NCBI GenBank assembly: GCA_965220345.1
Contig: OZ244822.1
Location: 744,001-808,000, forward strand
Length of the DNA stretch: 64,000 nucleotides
Source: Aldehydirespirator sp965220345
Lineage (GTDB): Bacteria > Actinomycetota > Acidimicrobiia > Acidimicrobiales > Aldehydirespiratoraceae
Reading direction: 5' to 3'
Shown in pieces: positions 15,917-24,599 of the stretch. The position numbers and the translations under genes were made by a program. Numbering within the stretch: the first letter of the stretch is position 1; every line of letters begins with the position of its first letter. The notes under the pieces were generated by a model. The model was not told where the DNA came from and searched no databases. It saw nothing but the letters and a program-made list of their open reading frames with translations.

Positions 15917-18253
15917 TCACCGGTCTTCGCCTCCCAACAGCACCGTCTGAGCTATGTCGTCCCGCTCGGCCAACTGCTGAGCCGATCCTTCAAAATGAAT
16001 CCTGCCCTTCTCCAGGAAGATCGCCCGGTCAGCGAGAGCCAGTGCAACATTGATCGACTGCTCGACTATCACCATCGTCTGACCCTCAGCACGCAGCCCT
16101 TCGATCACCTCCAGCAGTTCCTGCACCACCACCGGTGCCAGCCCCAGGCTCAGCTCGTCGATGAGCAGCACCGCAGGGTCGTGCATCAACGCCATAGCCA
16201 GAGCGAGTTGCTGCTGCTGGCCTCCAGAAAGGTCACCCGCTTTGATGCTCGCACGATCAGCGAGCCACGGGAACAGGCTCAGAGCCCGATCAGTGCGCTC
16301 TTTGACTTGATCTTCGCCGAGTTTCGATTCCAGCACCGAAACCTTGAGATTGTCGATCACCGAAAGAGACTCGAAAACGCCAGCGCCGCCTCTGAGATGC
16401 ACCAGCCCGGCCGCAAAACGGTCTTCAGCCGTGGCGTAGGTGATGGTGCGTCCCCCTAGACGCACCACTCCGCGGCTTGGTATGCCGAGTCCGCTGACAG
16501 CGCGCAGCAGGGTGGACTTACCTGCACCGTTGGCACCGAGCAACGCCAGCACCTCGCCTTTCGCCACTTCGAACGACACGTCGAAAAGCACCTGCACGCT
16601 GCCGTAGGCGAAGTCAAGGTTGTGGACTTGCAGTGCCGGGACCGATTCGGGATCTGCCTCTATCCGAGCCCGTTCTTGATGTTCTTCGCGCAACTCCTCA
16701 ACCGAGCGATAAATGTCATGGCGGATGAAGCGGCTGCCGTAGGAGATCAACGCGCCACCAGCCAGCGCCGCCGATGGTGCCATTACGAGCATGGCGGTGC
16801 GCTCGTTGAGGGCATCTGAGATCTGTCCCGATATCAATCCGCAGAAGAAGCCTCCCACCAAGAAGATGAATACCGGCAACAGAGCAAAAGCTTGAGCACG
16901 AATGCGGTAAGGCGACACTGCCGCTGTCACCGCTGGGGCCGCTACCAGAGCCATGGCCGCAAGGGTCTGGGCAACCGCTGTCAGCGCTATCAGCAACCCG
17001 ATGGTCTTGATGGGCAGAGCCGCTGCGAAAAGCACGCCCGAAGCCATAGCGCACCAACCTGCTAGGCGCATCATCAAAGCAGGATCACTACGGAATCGGT
17101 TGTCGAAGAGCCGCCGCGCCAGAGGCAATCCGGCCAGCGGTGCCGCCCAGATGAGCGACTCGACCACACCGCGCTGAAAAGGTCCCATGGCGTATTTGTC
17201 TTCCAACAGCAGATTGAACTGGACAGGCAATGCAACCGAAACGAAGCCGAGAATCCCTGCTCCAGTGGACACATGCCAGAAAGTTTTGGTCTTGCGCAAC
17301 CTTGCGTAGGCCACGCCTATCGGCACAGGCCGCGCGTCCGCCTCATGGCACTTGTCTCCTACAACGGTGGCTTTGTCGTAACGCTCGCGCGGTGGTTCAC
17401 GCAGCAGCACCGACGATACGACTGCGGCTGTCAGAGGTGCCGCCGCAACAGCGAAGAAAGCTGACCGCCACGGATCGTCACCGCCCATCAGCACAGCGAT
17501 TCCGCCGATCATCAGCGGCCCCAGCAGCCAGCCAGCGAAACGTCCGATTCCCTCTAGAGCGAAGATGCGGCTGCGAGCTGGAAGCGGGTAAGCGTTTGCC
17601 AGGATTGAGTTCGTCACAACAAAGCGATAAGACTGCCCTAGCCCGGTCGCCGAACTTGTCAACAACAGCTGAAAGGGGGTGACGACGAGACCGCTCAAGA
17701 ACGTGGCGGTGCCCCAGAAGATTGAGGCCAGCGGGAGGATGACTGCCCGCTTGAAGCGGTCTGTGAACGCGGCCATCGGGATCGCGCCGAGCGCCAAGAC
17801 GACACCGGCAAAACCGAAGATACCCAAAAGCGCTGTGTCACTAATGTTGAGAGAGTGCTGGATGTCGGGCGCGAGCACCCGAATAGCACGAGGCAACTCG
17901 TCGATGAACGCCAGCAGTACCATCACGAACACCGTGGCCCGGCCGCCAGCACGTAAAGACTCTCGCAAGGTCATGGGCTCAGCGCCAGCTCCCAGCAGCA
18001 GGTCATCGGGGAGAACCGCTTTGGGGTCGTGTTTTGCTTGCTCGGTTCGGGGGCTGGATTCTTCGGTGAGGATCTCTTCAGCCAATTCAGCGGCCGAGCG
18101 ATCCACCGGGACCGCCCGTTTCGCGACCAAACCCTGGGAACGCTTGCGGTGCCTTTCAGGAGCCTCGTATTCAGTCGTCTCAGACTGGTCCTGTGACATA
18201 GTCATCCCCGCTAAGCTCTCAGCAGCCGACATTGACGCATCTGGTGCCTGCAA
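15917..18253 (-). CDS. MFS transporter fused to a LivF-type ABC ATPase
   Basis: A 778-residue protein. An acidic, polar N-terminal tail (about 1-95) precedes a complete major facilitator of about 12 helices (about 100-520, motif A FTDRFKRAVIL). A charged helix (SVEELREEHQERARIEAD) leads to a LivF-type ATPase (about 545-778): Walker A GANGAGKST, signature LSGGQQQQLA, Walker B VLLIDELSLGLAP, VEQSINVAL. The ATPase supplies the second nucleotide-binding domain missing from the LivHMG protein. What the MFS part does is unknown; it may be a separate porter recruited to the complex. The start could also be at Met8 or Met17. The frame is uninterrupted and all motifs are intact, so the fusion is not an assembly accident within this window. 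Confidence 0.85.
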   Translation of the reverse strand: MQAPDASMSAAESLAGMTMSQDQSETTEYEAPERHRKRSQGLVAKRAVPVDRSAAELAEEILTEESSPRTEQAKHDPKAVLPDDLLLGAGAEPMTLRESLRAGGRATVFVMVLLAFIDELPRAIRVLAPDIQHSLNISDTALLGIFGFAGVVLALGAIPMAAFTDRFKRAVILPLASIFWGTATFLSGLVVTPFQLLLTSSATGLGQSYRFVVTNSILANAYPLPARSRIFALEGIGRFAGWLLGPLMIGGIAVLMGGDDPWRSAFFAVAAAPLTAAVVSSVLLREPPRERYDKATVVGDKCHEADARPVPIGVAYARLRKTKTFWHVSTGAGILGFVSVALPVQFNLLLEDKYAMGPFQRGVVESLIWAAPLAGLPLARRLFDNRFRSDPALMMRLAGWCAMASGVLFAAALPIKTIGLLIALTAVAQTLAAMALVAAPAVTAAVSPYRIRAQAFALLPVFIFLVGGFFCGLISGQISDALNERTAMLVMAPSAALAGGALISYGSRFIRHDIYRSVEELREEHQERARIEADPESVPALQVHNLDFAYGSVQVLFDVSFEVAKGEVLALLGANGAGKSTLLRAVSGLGIPSRGVVRLGGRTITYATAEDRFAAGLVHLRGGAGVFESLSVIDNLKVSVLESKLGEDQVKERTDRALSLFPWLADRASIKAGDLSGGQQQQLALAMALMHDPAVLLIDELSLGLAPVVVQELLEVIEGLRAEGQTMVIVEQSINVALALADRAIFLEKGRIHFEGSAQQLAERDDIAQTVLLGGEDR

Positions 18254-18354
18254 CAGTAGTAGCCATGTCCTAGGACGGCAGAACGCCCGTTCACCGCAAC
18301 GCCGAGGCGATGCCGACGCTGCGAGACCGACCCAGAACTGCTGTGCAGCCCCTT

Positions 18355-18382
18355 ATATGATGGCAGTCATATGCTGGCAGTC
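18355..18382. promoter_or_regulatory. 14-bp direct repeat in the promoter region of the binding-protein gene
   Basis: ATATGATGGCAGTC is followed at once by ATATGCTGGCAGTC. ATATGA and TCATAT also form a small palindrome across the junction. The repeat lies in the divergent region between the MFS-LivF gene and the binding protein, about 60-85 bp before the latter, so it may be a regulator site; it may also be one more microduplication. Confidence 0.35.
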
Positions 18383-18440
18383 GTCGTAAACGCTTGATCA
18401 TTCAGGGTCATCTTCGAGACCGCATGGAGAGAGAACAGCA

Positions 18441-20192
18441 ATGACTTCCAGGCTGAGTCGAGGGCTTGCAATCTTTACCTGTGCAGTTCTTGTGGCTGCT
18501 GGCTGTGGAGGCGAGGTCAGCGACTCCGAGGTAGCCGACAACAGCACCGACAGCACCACAGAGTCTGGGGCTTCAGCGACCGACAGCAACGAGGCGCAGC
18601 CGCCAGAGTCGGACGGTTCCAATGCGAGTTCCACCAGCGCCGCAGCCACAGAGCCAGCAATGTCAGCAGCAGCCCCCGATGAGCCGCCTGCAGCAACTGA
18701 GACCCCCACAACCGAGACCGAAATCGAAGACGCGGATGAAACTGCTGGGGCCGGACCGCAGAGTGCGGCTCGCAACATTTATGACGACCCACGCGATGAC
18801 CTGTTCGACGAGTTCCAAGCCACTATGGACCGCGGCGATCATCCTTTCATGCAAATTGATGCTTTCTGCAAAGCCCACGACCCCGCGCCCGATCGGGTCG
18901 CCACAGACGAGGGCATAGAGGCAGACTCCATTTCGGTGGTGCATATTCGCCAGAAGCTTGAGAATCTGGTGCAAATCGGTTTCGCCAGCGATGTGGGCGA
19001 CACCCGCGAAATGGGCGAGACTTTCGTCGCCTACATAAACGAACAGTGCGGTGGCGTGCGGGGCCGCAAGATCGACCTTCACACCATTGAGGTCGACATA
19101 ATCGGCAATCAGGCGCAGGAACTCCAAATTGCGGCCTGCATCGAAGCCACAGAGGATTACAAGGCCGTCATTGTTTTGAACATGACCGGAATCCTCGAGA
19201 CGGCGGCGCTGTGCATCGTCGAACAGCAACAGACCATCCTCATACTCAACACTTCCATGCCGGACTCGTTCACAGAGCGCAGCGAAGGCCGTCTGATCTC
19301 TTCGACAAACAGCGCCGAGCAGGCACTGCGAACACTTGCTCTTAATCTGATCGAAAGCGGCGAACTCGAAGGCAAAACCGTCGGTGTTGCTGCATCGGAA
19401 GCACCAGGCAGGTACGAGACGGTGGAAACCGCTCTCGTTGATGTGCTGCGAGCCAACGGAGTGAACGTCGCCGTGTTCGACAAACTCGGCTGCACTGGAG
19501 TCCCCTGCATGGTTGGAGGCGTGGAAACGGTTGGTCGGATGCGCAGCGCTGGAGTGGACGTGTTCTTCAACGCGCTCAACATCTTGACCGCCCCGCCCTT
19601 CCTCAACGAGATGGCCAATCAGGGATTCGAGCCCGGCGACGTGCAGTTCTATGCAACCACCTTCAACAGTCAAGCCAACGAACTTGTCAGTTCCAAGATC
19701 GTGCAGTTCGGCGGCGCGGGCGCTGGGGAACTCTACAACGGGGCGGTCATGCTGGACTCGCGCGACATCGGCGGCTACCGACTAGACGACTACGAACCGA
19801 AGGCGTTCAACGAAATGTGCGCTGAAACCTACGCCAGCTACAGCCCTTCGCGAACGCGCCACGATATCGAGAGCGCTCCGGGTGAAACCAGCGCCCCCTA
19901 CGGAATGGTCACCAACGTGTGCAGTTTTTTGCGAATAGCAATGCGAGCGATTTATGACGCTGGAGACAACCCCACTGCCGATGACATCCATTCCGCTCTC
20001 CTCAACCTGGGGGCAGTCGATAGCAACGAGATGCTGCCAAACTCGATCCGGCCGGACAAGACAACCACCCCAGACGTGATCCGCACCTTTCAGTGGGAGT
20101 TCCCCTGCACCAGAGACTACGAATTCGCTGTGCCCGGCTCGCCCGACGGAATCTGCATCTACCCGACAAGCGAGTTCCGGCCCATCTCCTAA
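18441..20192 (+). CDS. ABC transporter substrate-binding lipoprotein, Peripla_BP_6 type
   Basis: A 583-residue secreted receptor. The signal peptide ends in the lipobox VAAGC with Cys22 as the lipid-bearing residue. A long Ser/Thr/Glu/Ala-rich linker (about 25-110) holds the binding domain away from the membrane. The domain (about 150-580) has the type I periplasmic-binding fold features of amino acid and amide receptors, with YINEQCGGVRGRKIDLH near its start. It carries numerous cysteines in its C-terminal half that could form disulfides. GGAGAGAG lies about 7 nt before the ATG. It faces the operon for the two fused transporter chains and is their most likely receptor. Confidence 0.85.
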   Translation: MTSRLSRGLAIFTCAVLVAAGCGGEVSDSEVADNSTDSTTESGASATDSNEAQPPESDGSNASSTSAAATEPAMSAAAPDEPPAATETPTTETEIEDADETAGAGPQSAARNIYDDPRDDLFDEFQATMDRGDHPFMQIDAFCKAHDPAPDRVATDEGIEADSISVVHIRQKLENLVQIGFASDVGDTREMGETFVAYINEQCGGVRGRKIDLHTIEVDIIGNQAQELQIAACIEATEDYKAVIVLNMTGILETAALCIVEQQQTILILNTSMPDSFTERSEGRLISSTNSAEQALRTLALNLIESGELEGKTVGVAASEAPGRYETVETALVDVLRANGVNVAVFDKLGCTGVPCMVGGVETVGRMRSAGVDVFFNALNILTAPPFLNEMANQGFEPGDVQFYATTFNSQANELVSSKIVQFGGAGAGELYNGAVMLDSRDIGGYRLDDYEPKAFNEMCAETYASYSPSRTRHDIESAPGETSAPYGMVTNVCSFLRIAMRAIYDAGDNPTADDIHSALLNLGAVDSNEMLPNSIRPDKTTTPDVIRTFQWEFPCTRDYEFAVPGSPDGICIYPTSEFRPIS

Positions 20193-20286
20193 CGCCGGGT
20201 CTCTTGTAAGTCGCAGCTTTAGTTCGCAGCCAGCGGCCAAGAATTTGGCGAACGCTGTGCAGCTACGCGCTCTCTCTCAGGAGCTC

Positions 20287-20326
20287 AGAGACTCAGAGAC
20301 TCGGAGACCCAGAGACTCAGAGACTC
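20287..20326. repeat. Five 8-bp tandem units abutting the xerC stop codon
   Basis: AGAGACTC occurs twice, then the variant GGAGACCC, then AGAGACTC twice more. On the minus strand each junction creates a TGA. Because the period is 8 bp, these stops fall in all three frames downstream of xerC. Confidence 0.85.
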
Positions 20327-21214
20327 TCAGGCGCGGGGATGCGAACTGCGATGCACCTCGCGGAGGCGCTCACGGCTGACATGCGTGTAAATCTGGGTGG
20401 TGGCGATGTCGGCGTGACCCAGCAGTTCCTGCACAGCGCGCAGATCGGCACCGCCATCTAGCAGATGCGTGGCGAAAGTATGACGCAAGGCGTGGGGATG
20501 AGTGGGTGCCACACTGCGACGGTCGATCACCCGACGCACATCTCTTGGGGTCATGGCCCGCCCACGCAAGTTCAAGAAGACCACATTCGCGGGAGTGTGC
20601 TCGGTGATGAAAGCCGCGCGATGAACTTTTATCCAGTCGCGCAGGACTTCGCAGGCAGGATCGCTCAAGGGCACTAGCCGCTCTTTGGAGCCTTTACCCC
20701 AGATTCGCGCTTCGCCAGCAGCCAGGTTCAAATGCTCACTACGAAGGCCGCATAACTCGCTGACCCGCAGGCCGCTGCCGTAGAGCAGTTCGACTATGGC
20801 CAGGTCGCGGGCATCACGAGCCGTGTCTTCGCCTGCTCGGGCGGGTTTGTCGATGAGGATGTGAACCTGATCGTCGGTAAGCACCGCAGGCAGTTTGGAC
20901 GGCCCTTTCGGGGTGGTAAGTCCGAGGGTAGGGTCGGCTGTGACTCGGCCCGTGCGACGCGCCCAGTCGAAATAACGACGCAGCACTGCGGCTTTGCGGC
21001 TAACCGTGCGCGGCGCGTAGCCGCCTGAGGTCAAGTCAGCCAGATAACGCCGCGCTGTCTTGCGGTTCATCTCTGCGGGACTGCTCGCTCCAGCGGCGCT
21101 GAACCATTCAACGAAGGCAGCGGCATCTCGGGCATAAACAGCCCGAGTGGAGTCAGCCACACTGATCAACGAGTTAAGCCAGTCGCCTACATCCCAGCCA
21201 TCGCAACAATCCAC
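20327..21214 (-). CDS. xerC: Tyrosine recombinase, XerC/XerD type
   Basis: A 295-residue site-specific recombinase, most likely the chromosome-dimer resolvase XerC, acting at dif during division. The N-terminal SAM-like DNA-binding domain spans about residues 1-95. The catalytic domain has Arg in GSGLRVSELCGL, Lys in WGKGSKERLVPL, HALRHTFATHLL, His in LLGHADIATTQIY and the nucleophilic Tyr in IYTHV. All are intact. Its place at the end of the dprA-comM-yraN-rplS block matches the actinobacterial order, which supports a housekeeping role over that of an integrase. The IS30 remnants separate it from dprA. Confidence 0.9.
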   Translation of the reverse strand: MDCCDGWDVGDWLNSLISVADSTRAVYARDAAAFVEWFSAAGASSPAEMNRKTARRYLADLTSGGYAPRTVSRKAAVLRRYFDWARRTGRVTADPTLGLTTPKGPSKLPAVLTDDQVHILIDKPARAGEDTARDARDLAIVELLYGSGLRVSELCGLRSEHLNLAAGEARIWGKGSKERLVPLSDPACEVLRDWIKVHRAAFITEHTPANVVFLNLRGRAMTPRDVRRVIDRRSVAPTHPHALRHTFATHLLDGGADLRAVQELLGHADIATTQIYTHVSRERLREVHRSSHPRA

Positions 21215-21318
21215 ACCCTCAGTCTAATTTCTGTGTGCTCATTATTCGAGGGTTTAGCCTAGGGCTCAACCTGCTGACGGACGCAGACTGATCCTGAATA
21301 ACCAAGCTGCCCAACCCC

Positions 21319-21710
21319 GGCGGACTCCACCGGTGGTTGCAATTGATCGGTCATGATGGCTGGTGTCAATACAAGCATCCAACTTGTGGAGATTCCTATT
21401 ATGGCATCAAGGTTGGGTTTTTGACGAGCGCGTTCGGATTGAGGCGTTGCAGGTAGCGGGGGTTTGATGCTAAACAGATCGCACGACAGTTGGGTCGTGT
21501 CCCTTCAACGATTTATCGGGAACTGAAACGCAACCGTTGCGATAACGGTGATTATGACGCGTCAGTAGCGCAGCGTCTCACGGATCAGCGGGCACAGCGA
21601 TCCAGCAACCCAAAATCGCTGCTGACCGTGAACTAGCCGAAATGGTGCCGCGAACGGCAGATGATGCGCTGGTCACCACACGCGATCAGTGCTGATCTAC
21701 GTGTTGAGGG
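21319..21710 (+). mobile_element. IS30 remnant (5' part), degraded
   Basis: It begins with the same end as the intact element (GGCGGACTCCACCGGTGG) and follows that element for about 390 bp, to the region encoding the middle of the transposase N-terminal half. Several small insertions and deletions break the frame (for example in GGTTGGGTTTTTGACGAG). It stops where a second left end begins at 21711. Confidence 0.8.
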
Positions 21711-21814
21711 GGCGGACTCCACCGGTGATCGCAAATGATCGGCCATGATGGCTGATCGTAAGACAAGCAGCAACCAACCGGTGGAGGTTTTTATTATGGC
21801 GGCAAGGCTGATCT
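21711..21814 (+). mobile_element. Second IS30 left-end fragment, adjoining the first
   Basis: It restarts with GGCGGACTCCACCGGTG and keeps the upstream region, the ribosome-binding site and the first codons of the transposase (ATGGCGGCAAGGCTGA) before similarity ends about 15 bp short of the dprA stop codon. A later insertion into, or recombination with, the older remnant followed by deletion would give this layout. Confidence 0.75.
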
Positions 21815-21829
21815 GTGGCGAACCGACAG

Positions 21830-23035
21830 TTAGGCTCGCATTACTAGAGCACCGTCACGGGCCAGCAGCCCACAACGCTCGAGTGCCTCAGCGGCGACCA
21901 GCACTTCAGGCACTGGAGAAGCTGCCCGTAATACCAGCGCGTCAAGGCTCACCGGACCGTCATCAAGCAGCTGTAGCAGACGCTTCTGAAGCGGGTCAAG
22001 GCTGCTTTGGGCGACTCTGCTAGCTCTGCTTACGCTTGGCTGTGCCTGCGGATGCGCTGCCTTGCTGGAAGCATTTTTGGCAGCAGCCCCTGCGGTGGTG
22101 AGATCCAACGCGACTAGCACATCGTCAATGGAACAAACTGGCGGGCATCCTTCACTCAACAACAAGTTGGTGCCTTCCGCTGCGGGATTTCGCAGCGACC
22201 CTGGAACCGCCATCACCGGCACATCACGTCGCATGGCTTCTTCGACAGTATGCATTGAACCCCCGGCCCGTTTTGATTCAACCACCACAACCACATCAGC
22301 TAACGCCACCAGAAGCCGGTTGCGGGCCGGGAAGCGCCAGCCCTCTGGTTCAGCACCCAGCGGTGCTTCGCTCAGCAGCGTTCCAGATGCTGCTACTTCA
22401 TCCCATAGATCAAGGTTGCGGTAGGGATAAACCCGATCAAGGCCACTTCCAACCACCCCCACCACTGGCGCGGCCGCAGCGGCTAGAGCCCCACGATGTG
22501 CTGCCCCGTCAATACCAAGAGCTAGCCCCGACACCACTGTCACTCCAGCCGCGGCGAGTCCTGCGCCTAGTTCCATAGCAACTGAGCGACCCGTAGGAGT
22601 GCAGCGTCGCGTGCCCACAATGGCTACCGCTGGCAACTCAGCATCAAGCACACATCCACGACGGAACAAGATCGGTGCTGGGTCAATGTCATTAACAAAA
22701 GCGGGCGGATGATCAGGGCTAACTGGCGTGGTGACCCAAACGTCGAGCGTCTCAAGCTGCTCAGCCAAAGCACCAAGATCACAGTCACGGGCGTGCCGAC
22801 ACCAAAGGTCGGCGAAATCCTCATCAGCTGCCCAGCGGGGCAGTTCACCGGCGACAATCTGAGACCACACTTCGACAGGCTCTCGCTGCTTCAAAAGTTT
22901 GTGGAGTCGAGCAGAAGAAGCACGCGGTAGCGCTGCCAGCGCCGCAGCGTGAACACCTCGTGCAATCGCATCTGCTTGAGTAGCCGGGCTCACAGGCATC
23001 GGCAAAATCTGCTGTGGAGTTTCGGTTTCAGCCAT
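21830..23035 (-). CDS. dprA: DNA-processing protein DprA
   Basis: A 401-residue DprA/Smf protein, which loads RecA on incoming single-stranded DNA during transformation and is also widespread in bacteria not known to be competent. The Rossmann-like core (about 100-310) carries AIVGTRRCTPTGR, SGLALGIDGAAHRGAL, RFPARNRLLVAL and EGTNLLLSEG. A C-terminal winged-helix-like part follows (DPLQKRLLQLLDDGPVSLDAL). The start overlaps the end of comM by 8 bp, so the two are translationally coupled. Its stop lies about 15 bp from an IS30 fragment; the domain looks complete, so the insertion spared the gene but may have removed its native downstream sequence. Confidence 0.92.
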   Translation of the reverse strand: MAETETPQQILPMPVSPATQADAIARGVHAAALAALPRASSARLHKLLKQREPVEVWSQIVAGELPRWAADEDFADLWCRHARDCDLGALAEQLETLDVWVTTPVSPDHPPAFVNDIDPAPILFRRGCVLDAELPAVAIVGTRRCTPTGRSVAMELGAGLAAAGVTVVSGLALGIDGAAHRGALAAAAAPVVGVVGSGLDRVYPYRNLDLWDEVAASGTLLSEAPLGAEPEGWRFPARNRLLVALADVVVVVESKRAGGSMHTVEEAMRRDVPVMAVPGSLRNPAAEGTNLLLSEGCPPVCSIDDVLVALDLTTAGAAAKNASSKAAHPQAQPSVSRASRVAQSSLDPLQKRLLQLLDDGPVSLDALVLRAASPVPEVLVAAEALERCGLLARDGALVMRA

Positions 23036-24539
23036 GGATCAGGCTCCCCGTGCTGTCGAGACGCATCCGCAGCGACAAAGCCGCCAGCAGATCCTGGGCT
23101 CGTAGTTCATGGCCACCGTCATCAAGATCGCGGATGGTGCGTGCCACGGTCTGTACTCGGCGCATTCCCCTAGCGCTGAGTCGCCCCTCACTGAGCGCTG
23201 AGCGCAACACATTTGTTGCTTCGGCATCAAGCGGCGCGTGTTCATCCAGGCCACTGCCTTGCAAATCAGCATTGCGGGACACACCACGCTTGCGAGTCAG
23301 GGCTCGCACCGCTGCAACCCTTTGAGCGACCTCTGCACTTGAAACACTGTTCCGGCTTTCGAGCAGATCAGCCGGGTCAGGCCGATCCACGCGCACTACT
23401 AGGTCAAGGCGATCAACGAACGGGCCGGAAAGTCGTCGCTGGTAGCGAGCCAACGCTGCTGGCGCGCAACGGCAACCGACCGTGCCACCCGCACCGCACG
23501 GGCAAGGGTTCATGGCCGCTACCAGCAAGAACCGCGCTGGATGCTCAATCATTCCTTGCGAGCGAGCCACCCTGATCTTGCCTTCCTCTAGAGGCTGACG
23601 CAGCGCGTCAAGCACCGACGGCGCGAACTCACCGAGTTCATCAAGGAACAACACGCCGCTGGTGGCTGCGCTGACTTCACCAGGGCGAGCCATATGGGTG
23701 CCGCCACCCACCAGCGCAGCCATTGACGAAGAATGATGCGGTGCCCTAAACGGTGGTCGGGTGATCAAACCGTCGGGCAATACCAGACCCGCAGCCGAAT
23801 GCACCCGTGTGACTTCCAGTGACTCTTGCGGTGTCAAATCTGGTAGCAGTCCTACCATCCGACGCGCCAGCATCGTCTTGCCAGCACCAGGAGGCCCCAC
23901 GAACAACAGGTGGTGTCCCCCCGCTGCGGCTACCTCCAACGCCCAGCGAGCCAATGGCTGACCTGAAATGTCACAAAGATCTGGTTCGGGATCGGCACGG
24001 CGAGGTTTCGGGGGTGGTGGCGTTTCCGGCCAAGGTGCAGTGCCTGACAATGCCTCAAACATTTCTTTGAGATTGTTGATCGGCCGGACTCCTTCACGCG
24101 CCACTAGTTCGGCAACACAACGATCACGGGCGGCGACCACCACAGGTGAATCGCCTATGGCATCCACCAAGGGAAGAGCCCCTGGAACCGGTCGAACCGA
24201 CCCATCAAGACCCAACTGCCCGAGCACCCCCATATTGCTCAACGCTTCTGGTGCCACCTGTTGATCTGCAGCAAGCACACCTACTGCTACGGCTAGGTCG
24301 AGGCCTGCGCCGGATTTGGGCATGTCGTTGGGTGCCAGGTTGACGGTGATGCGTTTGGGCGGCCATTTCAGCTTGCTAGAGATGATGGCGGCCCTGACCC
24401 GGTCACGCGCCTCTCGGCATGACGCGTCAGGCAAGCCCACCACCGTGAACCCTGGCAGTCCGTCAGCGACATGGACTTCGACCGATACTGGATGACCCCA
24501 TACACCGACGAGGGTGGCGGAGCGGATTGTTGCAAGCAC
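23028..24539 (-). CDS. comM: YifB/ComM-family Mg-chelatase-like AAA+ ATPase
   Basis: A 503-residue protein of the family of ComM, a hexameric helicase that promotes branch migration during integration of transforming DNA. The N-terminal Lon-like fold region (VEVHVADGLPGFTVVGLPD, about residues 20-40) precedes the AAA+ domain with Walker A GPPGAGKTMLARR and Walker B LFLDELGEF. A cysteine-rich insert (NPCPCGAGGTVGCRC) is typical of the family. The C-terminal Mg_chelatase_C region ends LRMRLDSTGSL. It forms a pair with dprA and is preceded by a hairpin at 24562-24598. Confidence 0.92.
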   Translation of the reverse strand: MLATIRSATLVGVWGHPVSVEVHVADGLPGFTVVGLPDASCREARDRVRAAIISSKLKWPPKRITVNLAPNDMPKSGAGLDLAVAVGVLAADQQVAPEALSNMGVLGQLGLDGSVRPVPGALPLVDAIGDSPVVVAARDRCVAELVAREGVRPINNLKEMFEALSGTAPWPETPPPPKPRRADPEPDLCDISGQPLARWALEVAAAGGHHLLFVGPPGAGKTMLARRMVGLLPDLTPQESLEVTRVHSAAGLVLPDGLITRPPFRAPHHSSSMAALVGGGTHMARPGEVSAATSGVLFLDELGEFAPSVLDALRQPLEEGKIRVARSQGMIEHPARFLLVAAMNPCPCGAGGTVGCRCAPAALARYQRRLSGPFVDRLDLVVRVDRPDPADLLESRNSVSSAEVAQRVAAVRALTRKRGVSRNADLQGSGLDEHAPLDAEATNVLRSALSEGRLSARGMRRVQTVARTIRDLDDGGHELRAQDLLAALSLRMRLDSTGSLIHG

Positions 24540-24561
24540 AGCGGCCTCTTTTGGGAAGTGG

Positions 24562-24598
24562 ATTTGATGAACTGAGTTTACTTATAAACTCATCAAAT
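24562..24598. terminator. Hairpin between the cytochrome c gene and comM
   Basis: TGAGTTTA, loop CTTA, TAAACTCA is a perfect 8-bp stem, extended by ATTTGA/TCAAAT with a 5-nt bulge. It starts directly after the cytochrome stop codon. The stem is AT-rich and there is no clear U-run after it on the minus strand, so it may be a weak terminator or a protein-binding site for comM. Confidence 0.4.
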
Positions 24599-24599
24599 A

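Noticed and set aside
15451..16053. 200-codon plus-strand frame opposite the ABC genes
   Set aside because: Antisense to the LivHMG and MFS-LivF genes; composition rich in Gln, His and Arg as expected of a shadow.
18663..19673. 336-codon minus-strand frame opposite the binding-protein gene
   Set aside because: It is antisense to a lipoprotein with clear signal and fold features; the frame is kept open by codon bias of the real gene.
20281..20330. Possible CRISPR-like or satellite array
   Set aside because: The units are 8 bp without spacers; none of the repeat arrays in the window has the repeat-spacer structure of CRISPR, and no cas gene is present.
20327..21214. Mobile-element integrase
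   Set aside because: Its place next to dprA-comM and its XerC-like motifs fit the housekeeping recombinase better.
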